Shown here piece by piece: positions 15,949-25,523 of a stretch of 64,000 nucleotides of DNA; positions within the stretch are counted from its first letter, which is position 1, and each line of letters opens with the position of its first letter. The translations under genes and the position numbers were made by a program. A model generated the notes under the pieces. That model was not told the origin of the DNA. It did no database searches and saw only the letters and a program-made list of their open reading frames with translations. Source of the DNA: Cytobacillus horneckiae (lineage in GTDB: Bacteria > Bacillota > Bacilli > Bacillales > Cytobacillaceae); assembly GCF_002835735.1 (NCBI RefSeq), contig NZ_PISD01000020.1, positions 1-64,000 of the forward strand. Direction: 5' to 3'.

Positions 15949-16902
15949 ATGGAGAAAATCCAAGACTTAGGCAATGAGATTAGTTTAATTGATTTAATGG
16001 ATCTTGGCCTGTCAGAAAGAACAGGTGCTTATGTTATACAGGCGGAAGAGTTAACGATTGTGGAAACAAGTGCAAGCCCTTCTATTCCATATTTATTGAA
16101 TGGCTTGAAAGCGTTGCCTATTCAACTAGAAGATATTAAGCATATCATCGTCACACATGTTCATTTAGATCATGCAGGTGGAGCAGGTTTGTTGCTGCAG
16201 AAATGCCCCAATGCGAAAGTATATGTACACCCAAGGGGAAGGCGCCATTTAGCTGACCCGTCTAAACTAATACTAGGTGCAAAAGCAGTATATGGAGAGC
16301 AGTTCGATCAATTGTTTGACCCAATTGTCCCAATTCCAGAAGATAAGCTAATTGAAATGGAAGACGGTTCATCCATAAATATAGGCGGCCGCACCCTAAC
16401 ATTTATAGATACACCTGGACATGCGAAGCATCATTTTTCGATTCATGATTCAGGCAGCAAAGGTGTATTTACAGGAGATACAATTGGTGTGTTATATCCT
16501 CAGCTAGTTAGAAAAGGAGTACACATTTCATTGCCATCTACTTCACCAAATCAATTTAGTCCGGATGACATGCTTGCCTCTGCCAAGAAAATTGAAAGCT
16601 TAAATCCTGAGAGAATCTACTTTGGTCATTATGGAATGAGTGCTAATCCAGCAAAGGTATTTGAACAACTAAGATACTGGTTGCCTATTTTTACCGAAGT
16701 GTCTGAAAAGGTTTGGAAAGATCATGGTGGAACGGCAAGCGAGGAGGTTCATAAAAAAATTAAAACAGCAATAATGGAAAAGATTCTAGCGTATTTAGAA
16801 GAGCAGGGAGTAAAGCTGGAGCATGATGTACTTGAGATTATCCAATTAGATTTGAACGTTTGTACTATGGGAATGATGGATCGCCTAAGCAAGCAAATAT
16901 AA
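15949..16902 (+). CDS. Metallo-beta-lactamase-fold hydrolase
   Basis: A 317-residue MBL-fold enzyme. The zinc signature HVHLDH spans His70, His72, Asp74 and His75. Later ligands come from the TPGHAKHHFSI region, FTGDTIG (bridging Asp) and YFGHYG near residue 227. This layout resembles glyoxalase-II-like and quorum-quenching subfamilies, but the substrate cannot be named. Two ribosome-like GGAG sites precede the ATG. It is monocistronic, with a strong terminator. Confidence 0.9.
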   Translation: MEKIQDLGNEISLIDLMDLGLSERTGAYVIQAEELTIVETSASPSIPYLLNGLKALPIQLEDIKHIIVTHVHLDHAGGAGLLLQKCPNAKVYVHPRGRRHLADPSKLILGAKAVYGEQFDQLFDPIVPIPEDKLIEMEDGSSINIGGRTLTFIDTPGHAKHHFSIHDSGSKGVFTGDTIGVLYPQLVRKGVHISLPSTSPNQFSPDDMLASAKKIESLNPERIYFGHYGMSANPAKVFEQLRYWLPIFTEVSEKVWKDHGGTASEEVHKKIKTAIMEKILAYLEEQGVKLEHDVLEIIQLDLNVCTMGMMDRLSKQI

Positions 16903-16904
16903 TT

Positions 16905-16947
16905 AAAAGGCATTTTAAGCGCTAAAAGCTTAAAATGCCTTTTTTTA
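16905..16947 (+). terminator. Terminator after the MBL hydrolase
   Basis: AAAAGGCATTTTAAGC and GCTTAAAATGCCTTTT form a perfect 16-bp stem with a 7-nt loop, followed by more T residues. Confidence 0.95.
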
Positions 16948-17332
16948 TTAAGTAAACCTAAAGACCTGTACAGAAATGAATGAAATGAGCATTATGAACC
17001 AAATCTATTTAGCTATTAATTTTAATTATTCATAATATTTAAATAATTAGTTCTAAAGTTATAGATTAGTATATTTTACTAATATTAAGAAAAAAAAGAA
17101 AATATGATAAAAGCTTCATGTAATGTTTGTCATTTCTTCTTATACTAAGTTCTTATAAGAGAATATTTTAACACTTAATAGTGAATATATCATAGGTCAA
17201 TATGCGGCCACAGCCCAGTAGAAAATGTAAGCGTCTTCCTTGAGAAAACAACGGTCCGAGATTTTTATAAAGAATGATAGATAGAGGATATTCCTTTTAA
17301 TCTATAAAACAATTTTAAAGGGGGTCAATTGA
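16948..17332 (+). other. A/T-rich regulatory gap before the secreted peptidase gene
   Basis: No ORF with a ribosome site lies here. Two small inverted repeats stand out: TTAGTA-N5-TACTAA (17066-17082) and a TTCTTATAAGAGAA near-palindrome (17150-17163). Either could be a regulator site or simple A/T-rich chance. I could not assign a confident promoter. Confidence 0.4.
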
Positions 17333-20300
17333 TTGAAAAAGAGGAAGAGGAGATTAACTGTACTATCGACCAGTATTTTATTGGCTATAGCGATGTTTAT
17401 CTCGGGATTTAGTTCGTTTACTTATGCAGAGACGGCGAAGGGGGAATTAATTCCCACGGAAGAATCTGTAGAGATTGTTACTATCGAAATCCCTGATGAA
17501 GAGGCTGCACAGGTTTTAAGAGATTTGGAGATAGATATTGACCATGGAATTCATGAACATGATGGCGTATGGGAAACTGAGGTGGTTGTTACACCGTCAG
17601 AAATCAAAAAATTGGAACAGCATGGGATAACAGTAAAAGAAACAATGATGACTGAACAGGTTTGGCAGCAAAGGATAAAAGAACGAAATCAGATTGTTCA
17701 ACAAAATGAAAAACTATTAGCACAGTCTGAGAAGCTGGAAATTTTGCGTGCTCAGCATTATACAAATCAATCTGCAACCTTTTTGTATATTGAGGCAAAA
17801 TCTAGTGCTGGAGCTGCTGCAGGAACGACGCTAACTGCCTCATGGGAGGTAGATGGGGAGCAAAGAAGTGCCACACTTGCTAGAAAGGTAGATTATGGCG
17901 AGTATTTATACCATTATATGGAGCTTCCGGTAGAGGCTGTTCCAGATTCAGTTACTGTAAGAACCAATCAAGGTTCAGAAGCTTCTAGTAAAGTTACTGA
18001 ATGGCTAGGAGGAGACCGTCCAGAACCAGGGGAGCACTATGTAACAGGCTTCGTCGATCACTATATGAACCCGTTGGAGATTAATGAAAAAATGGATGCT
18101 CTAGCAGAAGAGTTTCCGGAGTTAGTAGAAATTATTGATATGCCAAATAAAACTAATGGTTATCGACGCCATGCACAAGCAACATTAGGCACATATACAA
18201 ATACTGCTGTATCTGTGACTTCAAAGGATTGGGGTCATGAAGGCGGGAATGGGATAAATGTAAGCCTTGCAAATCCTGGAAAGAATGATGCTTCATTAGA
18301 GGTTGTAATAGAAGAGAATCAGATTACGGTAAATCTAGCAACAGATGGTTCCGGACAAATTACAAGCACTGCTAAACAAGTGGTAGCTGTATTAAATGAA
18401 GAAGCGTCCCATTTAATAAGTGCAACCACATATAGAGGCAATGCTGGCGACGGAATTGCAGAAATTAAGTCAGCGACTCTAACTGACGGCTTAAATGCTC
18501 CTGATGAAATTTCGCATGAACCGGCTACTGTCAAGGCTTTTCGCATAGGTAAAGTACGTGATGGCTCTAAGCCGGGAGTTCTTGGCTATTCACAAGAACA
18601 TGCACGTGAATGGGTGACTCCGCTTGTCACTATGGAGACGGCAGAGCGGCTCTTACGAAATTATGCACATGACGAGGAAACGAGAAAGCTTGTTGACAAT
18701 CTTGACATTTTCCTCGTACCTAGTGTTAATCCTGATGGAGCCAAATACAGTTTCTTTGATTACAATATGCAGCGGAGAAATATGACTAATCACTGTGGGC
18801 CAAACCAGGCTTCTGATTTTGCGGCAAGAAATAGCTGGGGAGTCGATTTAAACCGAAATCATTCAATTGGTTCAGTTTACGACGGTTTTATTGGCGGCTC
18901 AACAAGCTGTACAAGCGATACATTCGCTGGTCCTGAGAAAACATCTGAACCGGAAGCGAAAAATATTGTCTGGCTTGCGGATGAATTTGCAAACATAGAT
19001 TTCGCAATGAATATCCATAGCCATGGCGGGTATTTTATGTGGTCTCCAGGTGCTTATGATACAAACCGTACGCCTCTTCCAAGACCAACAGCTGGTGAAG
19101 AAGCATTCTATTGGGAAGCATCAGAACATATTTTAGCAAAAATCCAAGATCATAGAGGAACCGTTATTCTTCCAGCCCGTACTGGTCCTATTCCAGATGT
19201 GCTTTATTCTGCAGGAGGGAACTCAGCGGATTATTTATGGTACGAAAAGGGTATCTATGCATGGAATTTTGAAGTTGGAGCACCTTTATGGCAAGGGAAT
19301 AGATGGGTATCCGTTGGCTTCCAGCCTGCATATGAAGAAGGTCATGAAGAAGCAATGGAGTTCTCAAATGGCTTAATCGGACTGTTTGATGTTGCCCTCA
19401 AGCAATCTGAAGATGACGTCAACCCTGAATCAACGGCTGTACCTGGAAGTGGGAAATATAAGGATTCTGTAGAGGTATCTATAGAAACAAGTGAGCCAGC
19501 AACCGTTTATTACACTCTAGACGGCGGCAACCCTACTTTCGAGTCAGATAAAATTCAATTAAAAGGAACGAGAGAAGGAGCAGAATCATTAAAAATTGAG
19601 CATACATCGATTTTAAAATACTTCTCTGTTGATGCAGCCGGCAATGTTGAGAGCAATTATAATCCTGAGAGCGGAAAAGGCTATAACCAATCTGTCATTA
19701 CAATTGCTGATAATGACAAGGCAGCAGGAATTAAAGATTTAGAGCTATTAGTGGACCGATTAAAGAATGAAGGCGATATTGAAAATTCAGCTATCCGCCC
19801 GTTAAAGCTCCATTTAACAGCTCTTAGCCAATATGAAAAACAAGGAAATGCAGAAAAGCTAATGAAGCATTTAGAAAGCTTTATGCTACTAATCAATCAA
19901 TATACAAATAAAGGCATTTCTCAAAATGCCGCTAGTACAATGATTGCTTATAGCGAGTATTTAATAGAGCGCTATGATACGAATTTTGATTCAGAAAAGG
20001 TCATGAGTCATATTGAACATTTAAGTGTAGACATAGGGCCTCGGGTAACAGGTACTGCTGAAGAAAGACTTGCAGCAGACTTTATCGGAAAAGAGTTTAA
20101 AAGACTTGGCTATGAAGTATCAAAACAGGATTTTGATATTCGCAACGGCTTAAAATCTCAAAATGTCATTGCAGTTAAAAAGCCAAAGAATATAGAAAAT
20201 CCTGAAATTGTGTATGTTACAGGACACTATGACAGCGTTCGCAACGCTCCGGGAGCCAATGATAATGGTTCTGGTACAGGAGCTATGCTGGAATTGGCAA

Positions 20301-20830
20301 GAATTTTAAAGGATGTGCCTGCAGATAAAGAAATTAGATTTATCGCTTTTGGGGCAGAAGAGCAAGGCTTAACAGGTTCAAGATATTATGTCAGCCAATT
20401 GTCTAGTGAAGAAATAGCAAGAAGTGCTGCGAATTTTAACCTTGACATGGTTGGAACAAATTATGAACCTGCATCACAGCTTCATGTGACAACATTGGAT
20501 GGACAAGCTAACGCAGTTTGGGATTATATTGATGCCGCAGCAAATGAACTAAATATTGATCGCGAAAATTATACTTTACATCAACTGGGAAGATCAGATC
20601 ATGTACCTTTCCATGAGGCTGGGATAGATGCTGCATTGTTTATTTGGATGGAACCTGGAACACCGCCAGGAGGCGTTCGGATTGAACCTTGGTATCATTC
20701 AGCTGGGGATACAATTGATAGGGTGAGTCCTGAGAGAATCCAGATGGTAGGCGACCTCGTTCATGAAGCTGTTTATGAACTAATCACAGAAACAACTAAA
20801 GTGAAGCAGTCAAAAGATAAAGCGGCATAA
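17333..20830 (+). CDS. Secreted multidomain metallopeptidase: M14 carboxypeptidase plus M28 aminopeptidase
   Basis: A 1165-residue exported protein starting at TTG with GGGGG upstream. The order is a Sec signal peptide (about 1-31), an activation-like region (to about 230) and a zinc-carboxypeptidase M14 domain (about 235-670). The M14 zinc ligands are His423, Glu426 (HAREW) and His562, and the catalytic Glu is Glu647 (NFEVG). A chitobiase-type beta domain with VYYTLDGGNPT follows (about 700-790), then a FIMAH-like helical domain (about 799-880). The M28 domain (about 890-1155) has His965, Asp977, Glu1009/1010, Asp1038 and His1122. All catalytic residues are present, so both active sites may work. 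An insertion of about 120 residues interrupts the M14 domain before the zinc motif. Confidence 0.92.
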   Translation: MKKRKRRLTVLSTSILLAIAMFISGFSSFTYAETAKGELIPTEESVEIVTIEIPDEEAAQVLRDLEIDIDHGIHEHDGVWETEVVVTPSEIKKLEQHGITVKETMMTEQVWQQRIKERNQIVQQNEKLLAQSEKLEILRAQHYTNQSATFLYIEAKSSAGAAAGTTLTASWEVDGEQRSATLARKVDYGEYLYHYMELPVEAVPDSVTVRTNQGSEASSKVTEWLGGDRPEPGEHYVTGFVDHYMNPLEINEKMDALAEEFPELVEIIDMPNKTNGYRRHAQATLGTYTNTAVSVTSKDWGHEGGNGINVSLANPGKNDASLEVVIEENQITVNLATDGSGQITSTAKQVVAVLNEEASHLISATTYRGNAGDGIAEIKSATLTDGLNAPDEISHEPATVKAFRIGKVRDGSKPGVLGYSQEHAREWVTPLVTMETAERLLRNYAHDEETRKLVDNLDIFLVPSVNPDGAKYSFFDYNMQRRNMTNHCGPNQASDFAARNSWGVDLNRNHSIGSVYDGFIGGSTSCTSDTFAGPEKTSEPEAKNIVWLADEFANIDFAMNIHSHGGYFMWSPGAYDTNRTPLPRPTAGEEAFYWEASEHILAKIQDHRGTVILPARTGPIPDVLYSAGGNSADYLWYEKGIYAWNFEVGAPLWQGNRWVSVGFQPAYEEGHEEAMEFSNGLIGLFDVALKQSEDDVNPESTAVPGSGKYKDSVEVSIETSEPATVYYTLDGGNPTFESDKIQLKGTREGAESLKIEHTSILKYFSVDAAGNVESNYNPESGKGYNQSVITIADNDKAAGIKDLELLVDRLKNEGDIENSAIRPLKLHLTALSQYEKQGNAEKLMKHLESFMLLINQYTNKGISQNAASTMIAYSEYLIERYDTNFDSEKVMSHIEHLSVDIGPRVTGTAEERLAADFIGKEFKRLGYEVSKQDFDIRNGLKSQNVIAVKKPKNIENPEIVYVTGHYDSVRNAPGANDNGSGTGAMLELARILKDVPADKEIRFIAFGAEEQGLTGSRYYVSQLSSEEIARSAANFNLDMVGTNYEPASQLHVTTLDGQANAVWDYIDAAANELNIDRENYTLHQLGRSDHVPFHEAGIDAALFIWMEPGTPPGGVRIEPWYHSAGDTIDRVSPERIQMVGDLVHEAVYELITETTKVKQSKDKAA

Positions 20831-20837
20831 TCTATTA

Positions 20838-20868
20838 TTCCCGCTGTGATTATTGCAGCGGGCTTTAT
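20838..20868 (+). terminator. Hairpin between the peptidase and calY-like genes
   Basis: CCCGCTG and CAGCGGG form a 7-bp stem followed by CTTTATT. The T-run is weak, so partial read-through into the next gene, which starts 33 nt later, is plausible. Confidence 0.6.
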
Positions 20869-20900
20869 TAAAAAATATTTTTAAATTGGGGGAATAATTA

Positions 20901-21488
20901 ATGGGCGCAAAGAAAAGGATTGGTATGGGAATCGCATCAGCAATGCTGGGAGCAGCTTTAATCGGAGGCGGAACGTTTGCCTATTTTAGCGATACGGAGG
21001 TAACGAATAATACATTTGCAGCAGGTACATTGGATTTATCCATTAATCCGACTTCTATCATTAATGTAGATAACATTAAGCCTGGTGACTCCTTTATTCG
21101 CGATTTTGAATTAGCAAATAACGGATCATTGCCTATCGATAAAGTATTATTAAATACAGATTATACGATTGTAGATGCTGAAGGAGATAATACTGATGAC
21201 TTTGGAAATCATATTCGAGTTGATTTTTTATATAATGTGAATAAATTTGATGAAGTCATTTTTAGCACGACTTTAGCAGAATTGAAAGCGATGAGCCCCG
21301 AAGTTGTTAATGAAAATATCTTCTATCCAATGTTTGGAGAAAAAGGCTTGCCGGTTGGATCAGTGGACGATTTAATTGTTAAATTTGTATTTGTAGATAA
21401 TGGAGAGGATCAAAACCAATTCCAGGGGGATGCACTTAACTTAACTTGGACGTTTACTGCATTACAGGAAGCAGGACAACAGCGATAA
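20901..21488 (+). CDS. calY: Camelysin/TasA-family secreted protein
   Basis: A 195-residue protein matching the CalY/TasA family (annotated as peptidase family M73). It has a SipW-type signal region with GTFAYFSDTE and the conserved NNTFAAGTLDLSINP start of the mature chain. A Greek-key beta domain ends in LNLTWTFTALQ. Family members form extracellular amyloid-like fibres; protease activity for CalY is disputed. The length matches CalY (about 197) better than TasA (about 261). GGGGG precedes the ATG. No SipW signal peptidase gene is nearby, which is unusual for this family. It probably shares transcription with the peptidase upstream. Confidence 0.85.
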   Translation: MGAKKRIGMGIASAMLGAALIGGGTFAYFSDTEVTNNTFAAGTLDLSINPTSIINVDNIKPGDSFIRDFELANNGSLPIDKVLLNTDYTIVDAEGDNTDDFGNHIRVDFLYNVNKFDEVIFSTTLAELKAMSPEVVNENIFYPMFGEKGLPVGSVDDLIVKFVFVDNGEDQNQFQGDALNLTWTFTALQEAGQQR

Positions 21489-21504
21489 ATAGTGGTTGTG
21501 CAAG

Positions 21505-21540
21505 AGGCGATGATGATCAATCATCGCCTTAGTTGTTTGT
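21505..21540 (+). terminator. Terminator after calY-like gene
   Basis: AGGCGATGA and TCATCGCCT form a 9-bp stem, followed by a T-rich but interrupted tract. No ORF was seen between here and 21677. Confidence 0.7.
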
Positions 21541-21676
21541 ATAAATGCTTGCTCCAAGCAGAAAATGTGATTAGCAAATTATGAAGATGGAGGGAATGTC
21601 CATCTAAATTAAATGAAGAGCAGATATTTATTCAAGCATTGTGTATTTGGAAGCTTGAAAATATATAAAGCTGATG

Positions 21677-21719
21677 CAAAAAAATAACCCCCTCTTTTCT
21701 ATCGAAAAGGGGGGTTATT
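21677..21719 (-). terminator. Terminator of the peptide-binding protein gene
   Basis: Read on the minus strand, AATAACCCCCC and the matching GGGGGTTATT strand form a strong stem followed by a T-run (plus-strand A-run at 21677-21684). Confidence 0.9.
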
Positions 21720-21725
21720 GCATAA

Positions 21726-23312
21726 TTAATTAGCTAGTTTTACATCTTTGAAGAATGGTGTTCCGCCAAAGTTAACGAATAACCCGGAAGCAATACCATT
21801 TGTGCCATGTACAAAATCAGGATGATGCAAGTATACCATTGGTGCTTCTTCAACGAGAATCTTTGAAACTTCCGCATATGCTGCGTCACGTTCACCTTGG
21901 TCAGTACTTACACGTCCTTTATCTAACAGTTCATCTACTTGTTCGTTTTTATAGAATGAACGGTTTCCAGGGTCACCAAATTGGGACGAGTGGAATAATG
22001 CATATAGACCGTAATCAGCATCCCCAGTAACAGTTGTCCAGCCTAGAACAAATAGTTCATGTTCTCCAGCTGCTGTTTTTTCTAGGAAAGTTCCCCATTC
22101 GATAATTTCAATTTCAACTTCCACGCCAATTTCAGCCAATTGAGCTTGAACAAACTCAGCGATATCGGCACGTTCTTTGCTTCCTTCGTTCACGTAAATA
22201 GTCGTTTTAAAGCCATCTTCAAATCCTGCTTCGGCCAAAAGTTTTTTCGCTTCTTCTACATCGAATGGAAGAGGCTCAAGATCTTGAGAGTTACCTACCA
22301 CTGTCGGCGCAAGCGGTCCAACTGCCGGAACCCCTTGCCCGTCAAGGATACCAGCAACTACATCATCTTTGTTAATTGCCATTGCGATGGCTTGACGAAC
22401 ACGAACATCATCATATGGTTCTTTTTGAACGTTAAAACCGACATAATCCATGCGCGTTCCTTGGACACGGTCAATTTCAATTTGATCCATTCCTTCAACG
22501 TGTGCAACATCAGAAGCACCTACAAGCATAATATGAGCCTCTCCTGTTTCAAGCATTGCTACACGCGTAGCTTGCTCAGGTACAACTTTAATACTGATGG
22601 AATCAAGAGATGGTGCTCCGTCCCAATATTCTTCGTTTTTCACAAATTTAATTTCAGCACCGCGGTTCCAGCTTTCAAATTTGAATGGGCCGGTACCAAT
22701 TGGGTTTTCATCCACTTTTTTGCCGCCGTTGTTTTCTTCCTCAATGGCAGATGGTGCAATGATAGATCCAGCATTATGCGCCAGATGGGCAGGCAATGCT
22801 GCAAACGGCTCTGCTGTTTTAATGTGTACAGTATAGTCATCAACAACTACTACTTCAGAAATCATATTAAGGATAACAGCCTTCGGTGAGGCAAACTCGG
22901 GATCAAGAATACGGTCGAATGACATTTTTACCGCATCTGCAGTAAAGTCTGTTCCATCATGAAATTTTACGCCTTCGCGTAATTTGAACTCCCAAGTTGT
23001 ATCATCGATCGCTTCGTATTCTGTTGCTAATAATGGAATGACGCTTCCATCTTCTGCATAATCTGTCAATCTTTCTAGTATTTGAGATGTAGCGGTATTT
23101 GATGCTGTATCATTTTGCCCATGCGGGTCAAGTGTAGGTGCATCAGATGGTGTAACAAAGACTAAATCCCCACCTTCAACTGCCTCGCCTGCTTCATTAT
23201 CTTTTGAATCCGGCTCACTTTCATCTCCGCTCGTTTCATTGCCGCCACAAGCCGCAAGAACTAGTACGAAAGATAGCATGAGCATAAGAAACCAATTCTT
23301 TCTTTTCTTCAA
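21726..23312 (-). CDS. Oligo/dipeptide ABC transporter substrate-binding lipoprotein
   Basis: A 528-residue SBP_bac_5-family (DppE/OppA/GsiB) lipoprotein. The TTG start follows AAGGGGG by about 8 nt. The signal peptide ends at lipobox LAAC (Cys22). Family blocks are VTPSDAPTLDPHGQNDTASN, FKLREGVKFHDGTDFTADAVKMS cut by a gap, NPIGTGPFKFESWNRG, and VRQAIAMAINKDDVV. It is transcribed divergently from the four-gene permease/ATPase operon that starts 348 bp away and surely serves it. It may bind dipeptides, oligopeptides or glutathione; the sequence does not decide. Confidence 0.92.
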   Translation of the reverse strand: MKKRKNWFLMLMLSFVLVLAACGGNETSGDESEPDSKDNEAGEAVEGGDLVFVTPSDAPTLDPHGQNDTASNTATSQILERLTDYAEDGSVIPLLATEYEAIDDTTWEFKLREGVKFHDGTDFTADAVKMSFDRILDPEFASPKAVILNMISEVVVVDDYTVHIKTAEPFAALPAHLAHNAGSIIAPSAIEEENNGGKKVDENPIGTGPFKFESWNRGAEIKFVKNEEYWDGAPSLDSISIKVVPEQATRVAMLETGEAHIMLVGASDVAHVEGMDQIEIDRVQGTRMDYVGFNVQKEPYDDVRVRQAIAMAINKDDVVAGILDGQGVPAVGPLAPTVVGNSQDLEPLPFDVEEAKKLLAEAGFEDGFKTTIYVNEGSKERADIAEFVQAQLAEIGVEVEIEIIEWGTFLEKTAAGEHELFVLGWTTVTGDADYGLYALFHSSQFGDPGNRSFYKNEQVDELLDKGRVSTDQGERDAAYAEVSKILVEEAPMVYLHHPDFVHGTNGIASGLFVNFGGTPFFKDVKLAN

Positions 23313-23660
23313 AAAAATGTCCCCCTTTTTACAATTATTTAAATCTTACAACTATTATAGTAATTTAAAATATACGAATTTACAATATTATTTTGGATAT
23401 TTTAAAAAATTATGTTAATATTGCAATAAAAATGTATTACTAGGATGTAAGTAACCTTCATTGTAATAAAATGGTAATTTATTACTATTTGCAAGATAAT
23501 ATTTTTGAAGATTCGTAACATTTACATAAAGAATCTTATGATATTTTTCGAAAGGGGGAACTTTTATAGTATTAAAGTGTGACGAATTGGGGCTGTCTTA
23601 TTATGAAATATCATAATTATCAAATAATTAATTATTTATGTAGTGAAAGGATGAAGAAGT
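23313..23660. other. Divergent promoter region of the peptide transporter
   Basis: This A/T-rich 348-bp gap separates the binding-protein gene from the permease operon. AAGATTC and GAATCTT (about 23508-23537) form an inverted repeat. No ORF and no unambiguous -35/-10 pair were found. A shared regulator site is likely but not identified. Confidence 0.4.
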
Positions 23661-24563
23661 ATGGACCATCAGCCACAAATAGAAACGATGGCAGTCAATC
23701 CGGCTAGGCCAGAAAACTCAAGAGCGCTTCGATGGAAGAGTTTTTATAAGAAACTTGCCAAGAATAAAGCTGCATTGGCTGGAGCATTTATTATTCTAGT
23801 ATTTGCCTTATTGGCGATATTTGCTCCGCTTATTGCTCCCCATAACCCATCAACGTTTGATTTGCCGAACAAGTTGCAACCTCCTTCAAGCGACAATTGG
23901 CTTGGGACTGATGATAAAGGGCGGGATATTTTAAGCAGAATTTTATATGGATCAAGAATTTCATTAGTTGTAGGAATATTATCAACCATCCTTGGTGCAC
24001 TGGTAGGAATTATCCTAGGAATAGTTTCCGGCTATTATGGCAAGTGGGTAGATACATTAATTATGAGAATATGTGACGTATTGCTTGCCTTCCCTGGTAT
24101 TTTGCTGGCGCTTGCGATTGTCAGTGTATTGGGAGCTAGTACAACAAACGTCATTATTGCGGTTGCGTTTTATGCTATACCGACGTTTGCCAGAATTGTG
24201 AGAGGTTCAACACTTACAGTAAAAAAATTGGAATATATCGATGCGATTAAAGCGATGGGAGCTAGAGATACAAGAATTATATTTAGACATATTCTTCCGA
24301 ATATTATGTCTCCTATCATTGTGCAATCAACTTTGTATATCGCTTCGGCGATTATTACTGCAAGTGCGCTTTCTTTTCTGGGAATGGGAACAAAGCCGCC
24401 GACTCCTGAATGGGGAACGATGCTTGCCCAAGGGCGCTCCTATGTTGCTCAAGCTCCTCATTTAACTATTTTTCCTGGACTAGTGATTTTGCTAGTTGTC
24501 GTTGGCTTTAATTTATTTGGTGATGGACTGCGAGATGCACTAGATCCAAGGTCGAAGAAATAA
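23661..24563 (+). CDS. Peptide ABC transporter permease (DppC/OppC family)
   Basis: A 300-residue inner-membrane permease with an OppC_N segment (first transmembrane helix about residues 37-60) and the BPD_transp_1 domain. The EAA-like loop reads AIKAMGARDTRIIFRHILPN. LGTDDKGRDILSR is the standard DppC motif. It is the first gene of an unusual order: permease C, permease B, ATPase D, ATPase F, with the binding protein divergent. Confidence 0.92.
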   Translation: MDHQPQIETMAVNPARPENSRALRWKSFYKKLAKNKAALAGAFIILVFALLAIFAPLIAPHNPSTFDLPNKLQPPSSDNWLGTDDKGRDILSRILYGSRISLVVGILSTILGALVGIILGIVSGYYGKWVDTLIMRICDVLLAFPGILLALAIVSVLGASTTNVIIAVAFYAIPTFARIVRGSTLTVKKLEYIDAIKAMGARDTRIIFRHILPNIMSPIIVQSTLYIASAIITASALSFLGMGTKPPTPEWGTMLAQGRSYVAQAPHLTIFPGLVILLVVVGFNLFGDGLRDALDPRSKK

Positions 24564-24583
24564 GGATGGGAAGGTGAGCGACT

Positions 24584-25507
24584 ATGTTTTTATATATAGT
24601 GAGAAGAATTTTTCAAACAATACCAGTAATGATTGGAGTTACCTTAGCTGTGTTCTTAATGATGCACCTTATTCCTGGGGATGCGGCGAAGATTATGGCT
24701 GGGGAAAATGCAAATCCTGAGCAAGTTGAACAAATGCGGGAGAATCTTGGTTTAAATGACCCGTTATATGAACAATATTTTAGATTTATCGGCAATGCTG
24801 CAACAGGGGATTTAGGAAATTCTATTCGAACAAGCAGGCCGGTAACACAGGAGATTTTTGATTCGCGCTTTTGGATTACTGTACAGCTGGCGATTATTGG
24901 AACAGCCCTGGCCGTTTTATTTGGATTAATTGCAGGCATCATATCAGCGACAAGAAAATATTCATTTGCTGATGTCTCGCTTATGGTGATTGCACTCTTT
25001 GGGCTATCGATGCCAAACTTCTGGCTCGGTATAATGCTCATTTACCTATTCTCTGTTAATTTAGGCTGGCTTCCAGTTGCAGGTTGGGGGACTTGGGAGC
25101 ATATGATCCTTCCGGCAATTACTTTAGGTACAGCCGGTGCAGCTATTATTGCTCGTATGACTAGATCCAGCATGCTTGAAGTGTTAGATCAGGATTATAT
25201 TCGAACAGCTTATGCAAAAGGTGTAGGAGATAAACTAGTAATCTATAAACATGGATTGAGAAATGCACTCATTCCTGTAGTTACAGTAGTAGGCTTACAG
25301 TTTGGTTCTTTGCTTGGGGGCGCAGTAGTTACTGAGACTGTCTTTGCGGTAAATGGTCTCGGGCGTCTCATCATAGACTCAATACGAGCGCATGACTTCC
25401 CAATGGTACAAGGGACGATTTTAGTTTGTGCAGTCTTATTTGTAGTTGTTAATACAATTGTTGATATTTCTTATCGATTATTAAATAAACGTGTGGATCT
25501 AAATTAA
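24584..25507 (+). CDS. Peptide ABC transporter permease (DppB/OppB family)
   Basis: A 307-residue permease with the DppB N-terminus (YIVRRIFQTIPVMIGVT), LIPGDAAKIM and LNDPLYEQYFRF, and an EAA loop around AYAKGVGDKLVIYKHGLRNA. GGTGAG precedes the ATG. It starts 20 nt after the DppC-type gene and forms the heterodimeric channel with it. Confidence 0.92.
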   Translation: MFLYIVRRIFQTIPVMIGVTLAVFLMMHLIPGDAAKIMAGENANPEQVEQMRENLGLNDPLYEQYFRFIGNAATGDLGNSIRTSRPVTQEIFDSRFWITVQLAIIGTALAVLFGLIAGIISATRKYSFADVSLMVIALFGLSMPNFWLGIMLIYLFSVNLGWLPVAGWGTWEHMILPAITLGTAGAAIIARMTRSSMLEVLDQDYIRTAYAKGVGDKLVIYKHGLRNALIPVVTVVGLQFGSLLGGAVVTETVFAVNGLGRLIIDSIRAHDFPMVQGTILVCAVLFVVVNTIVDISYRLLNKRVDLN

Positions 25508-25523
25508 GGGTGGTGAAGATAAG

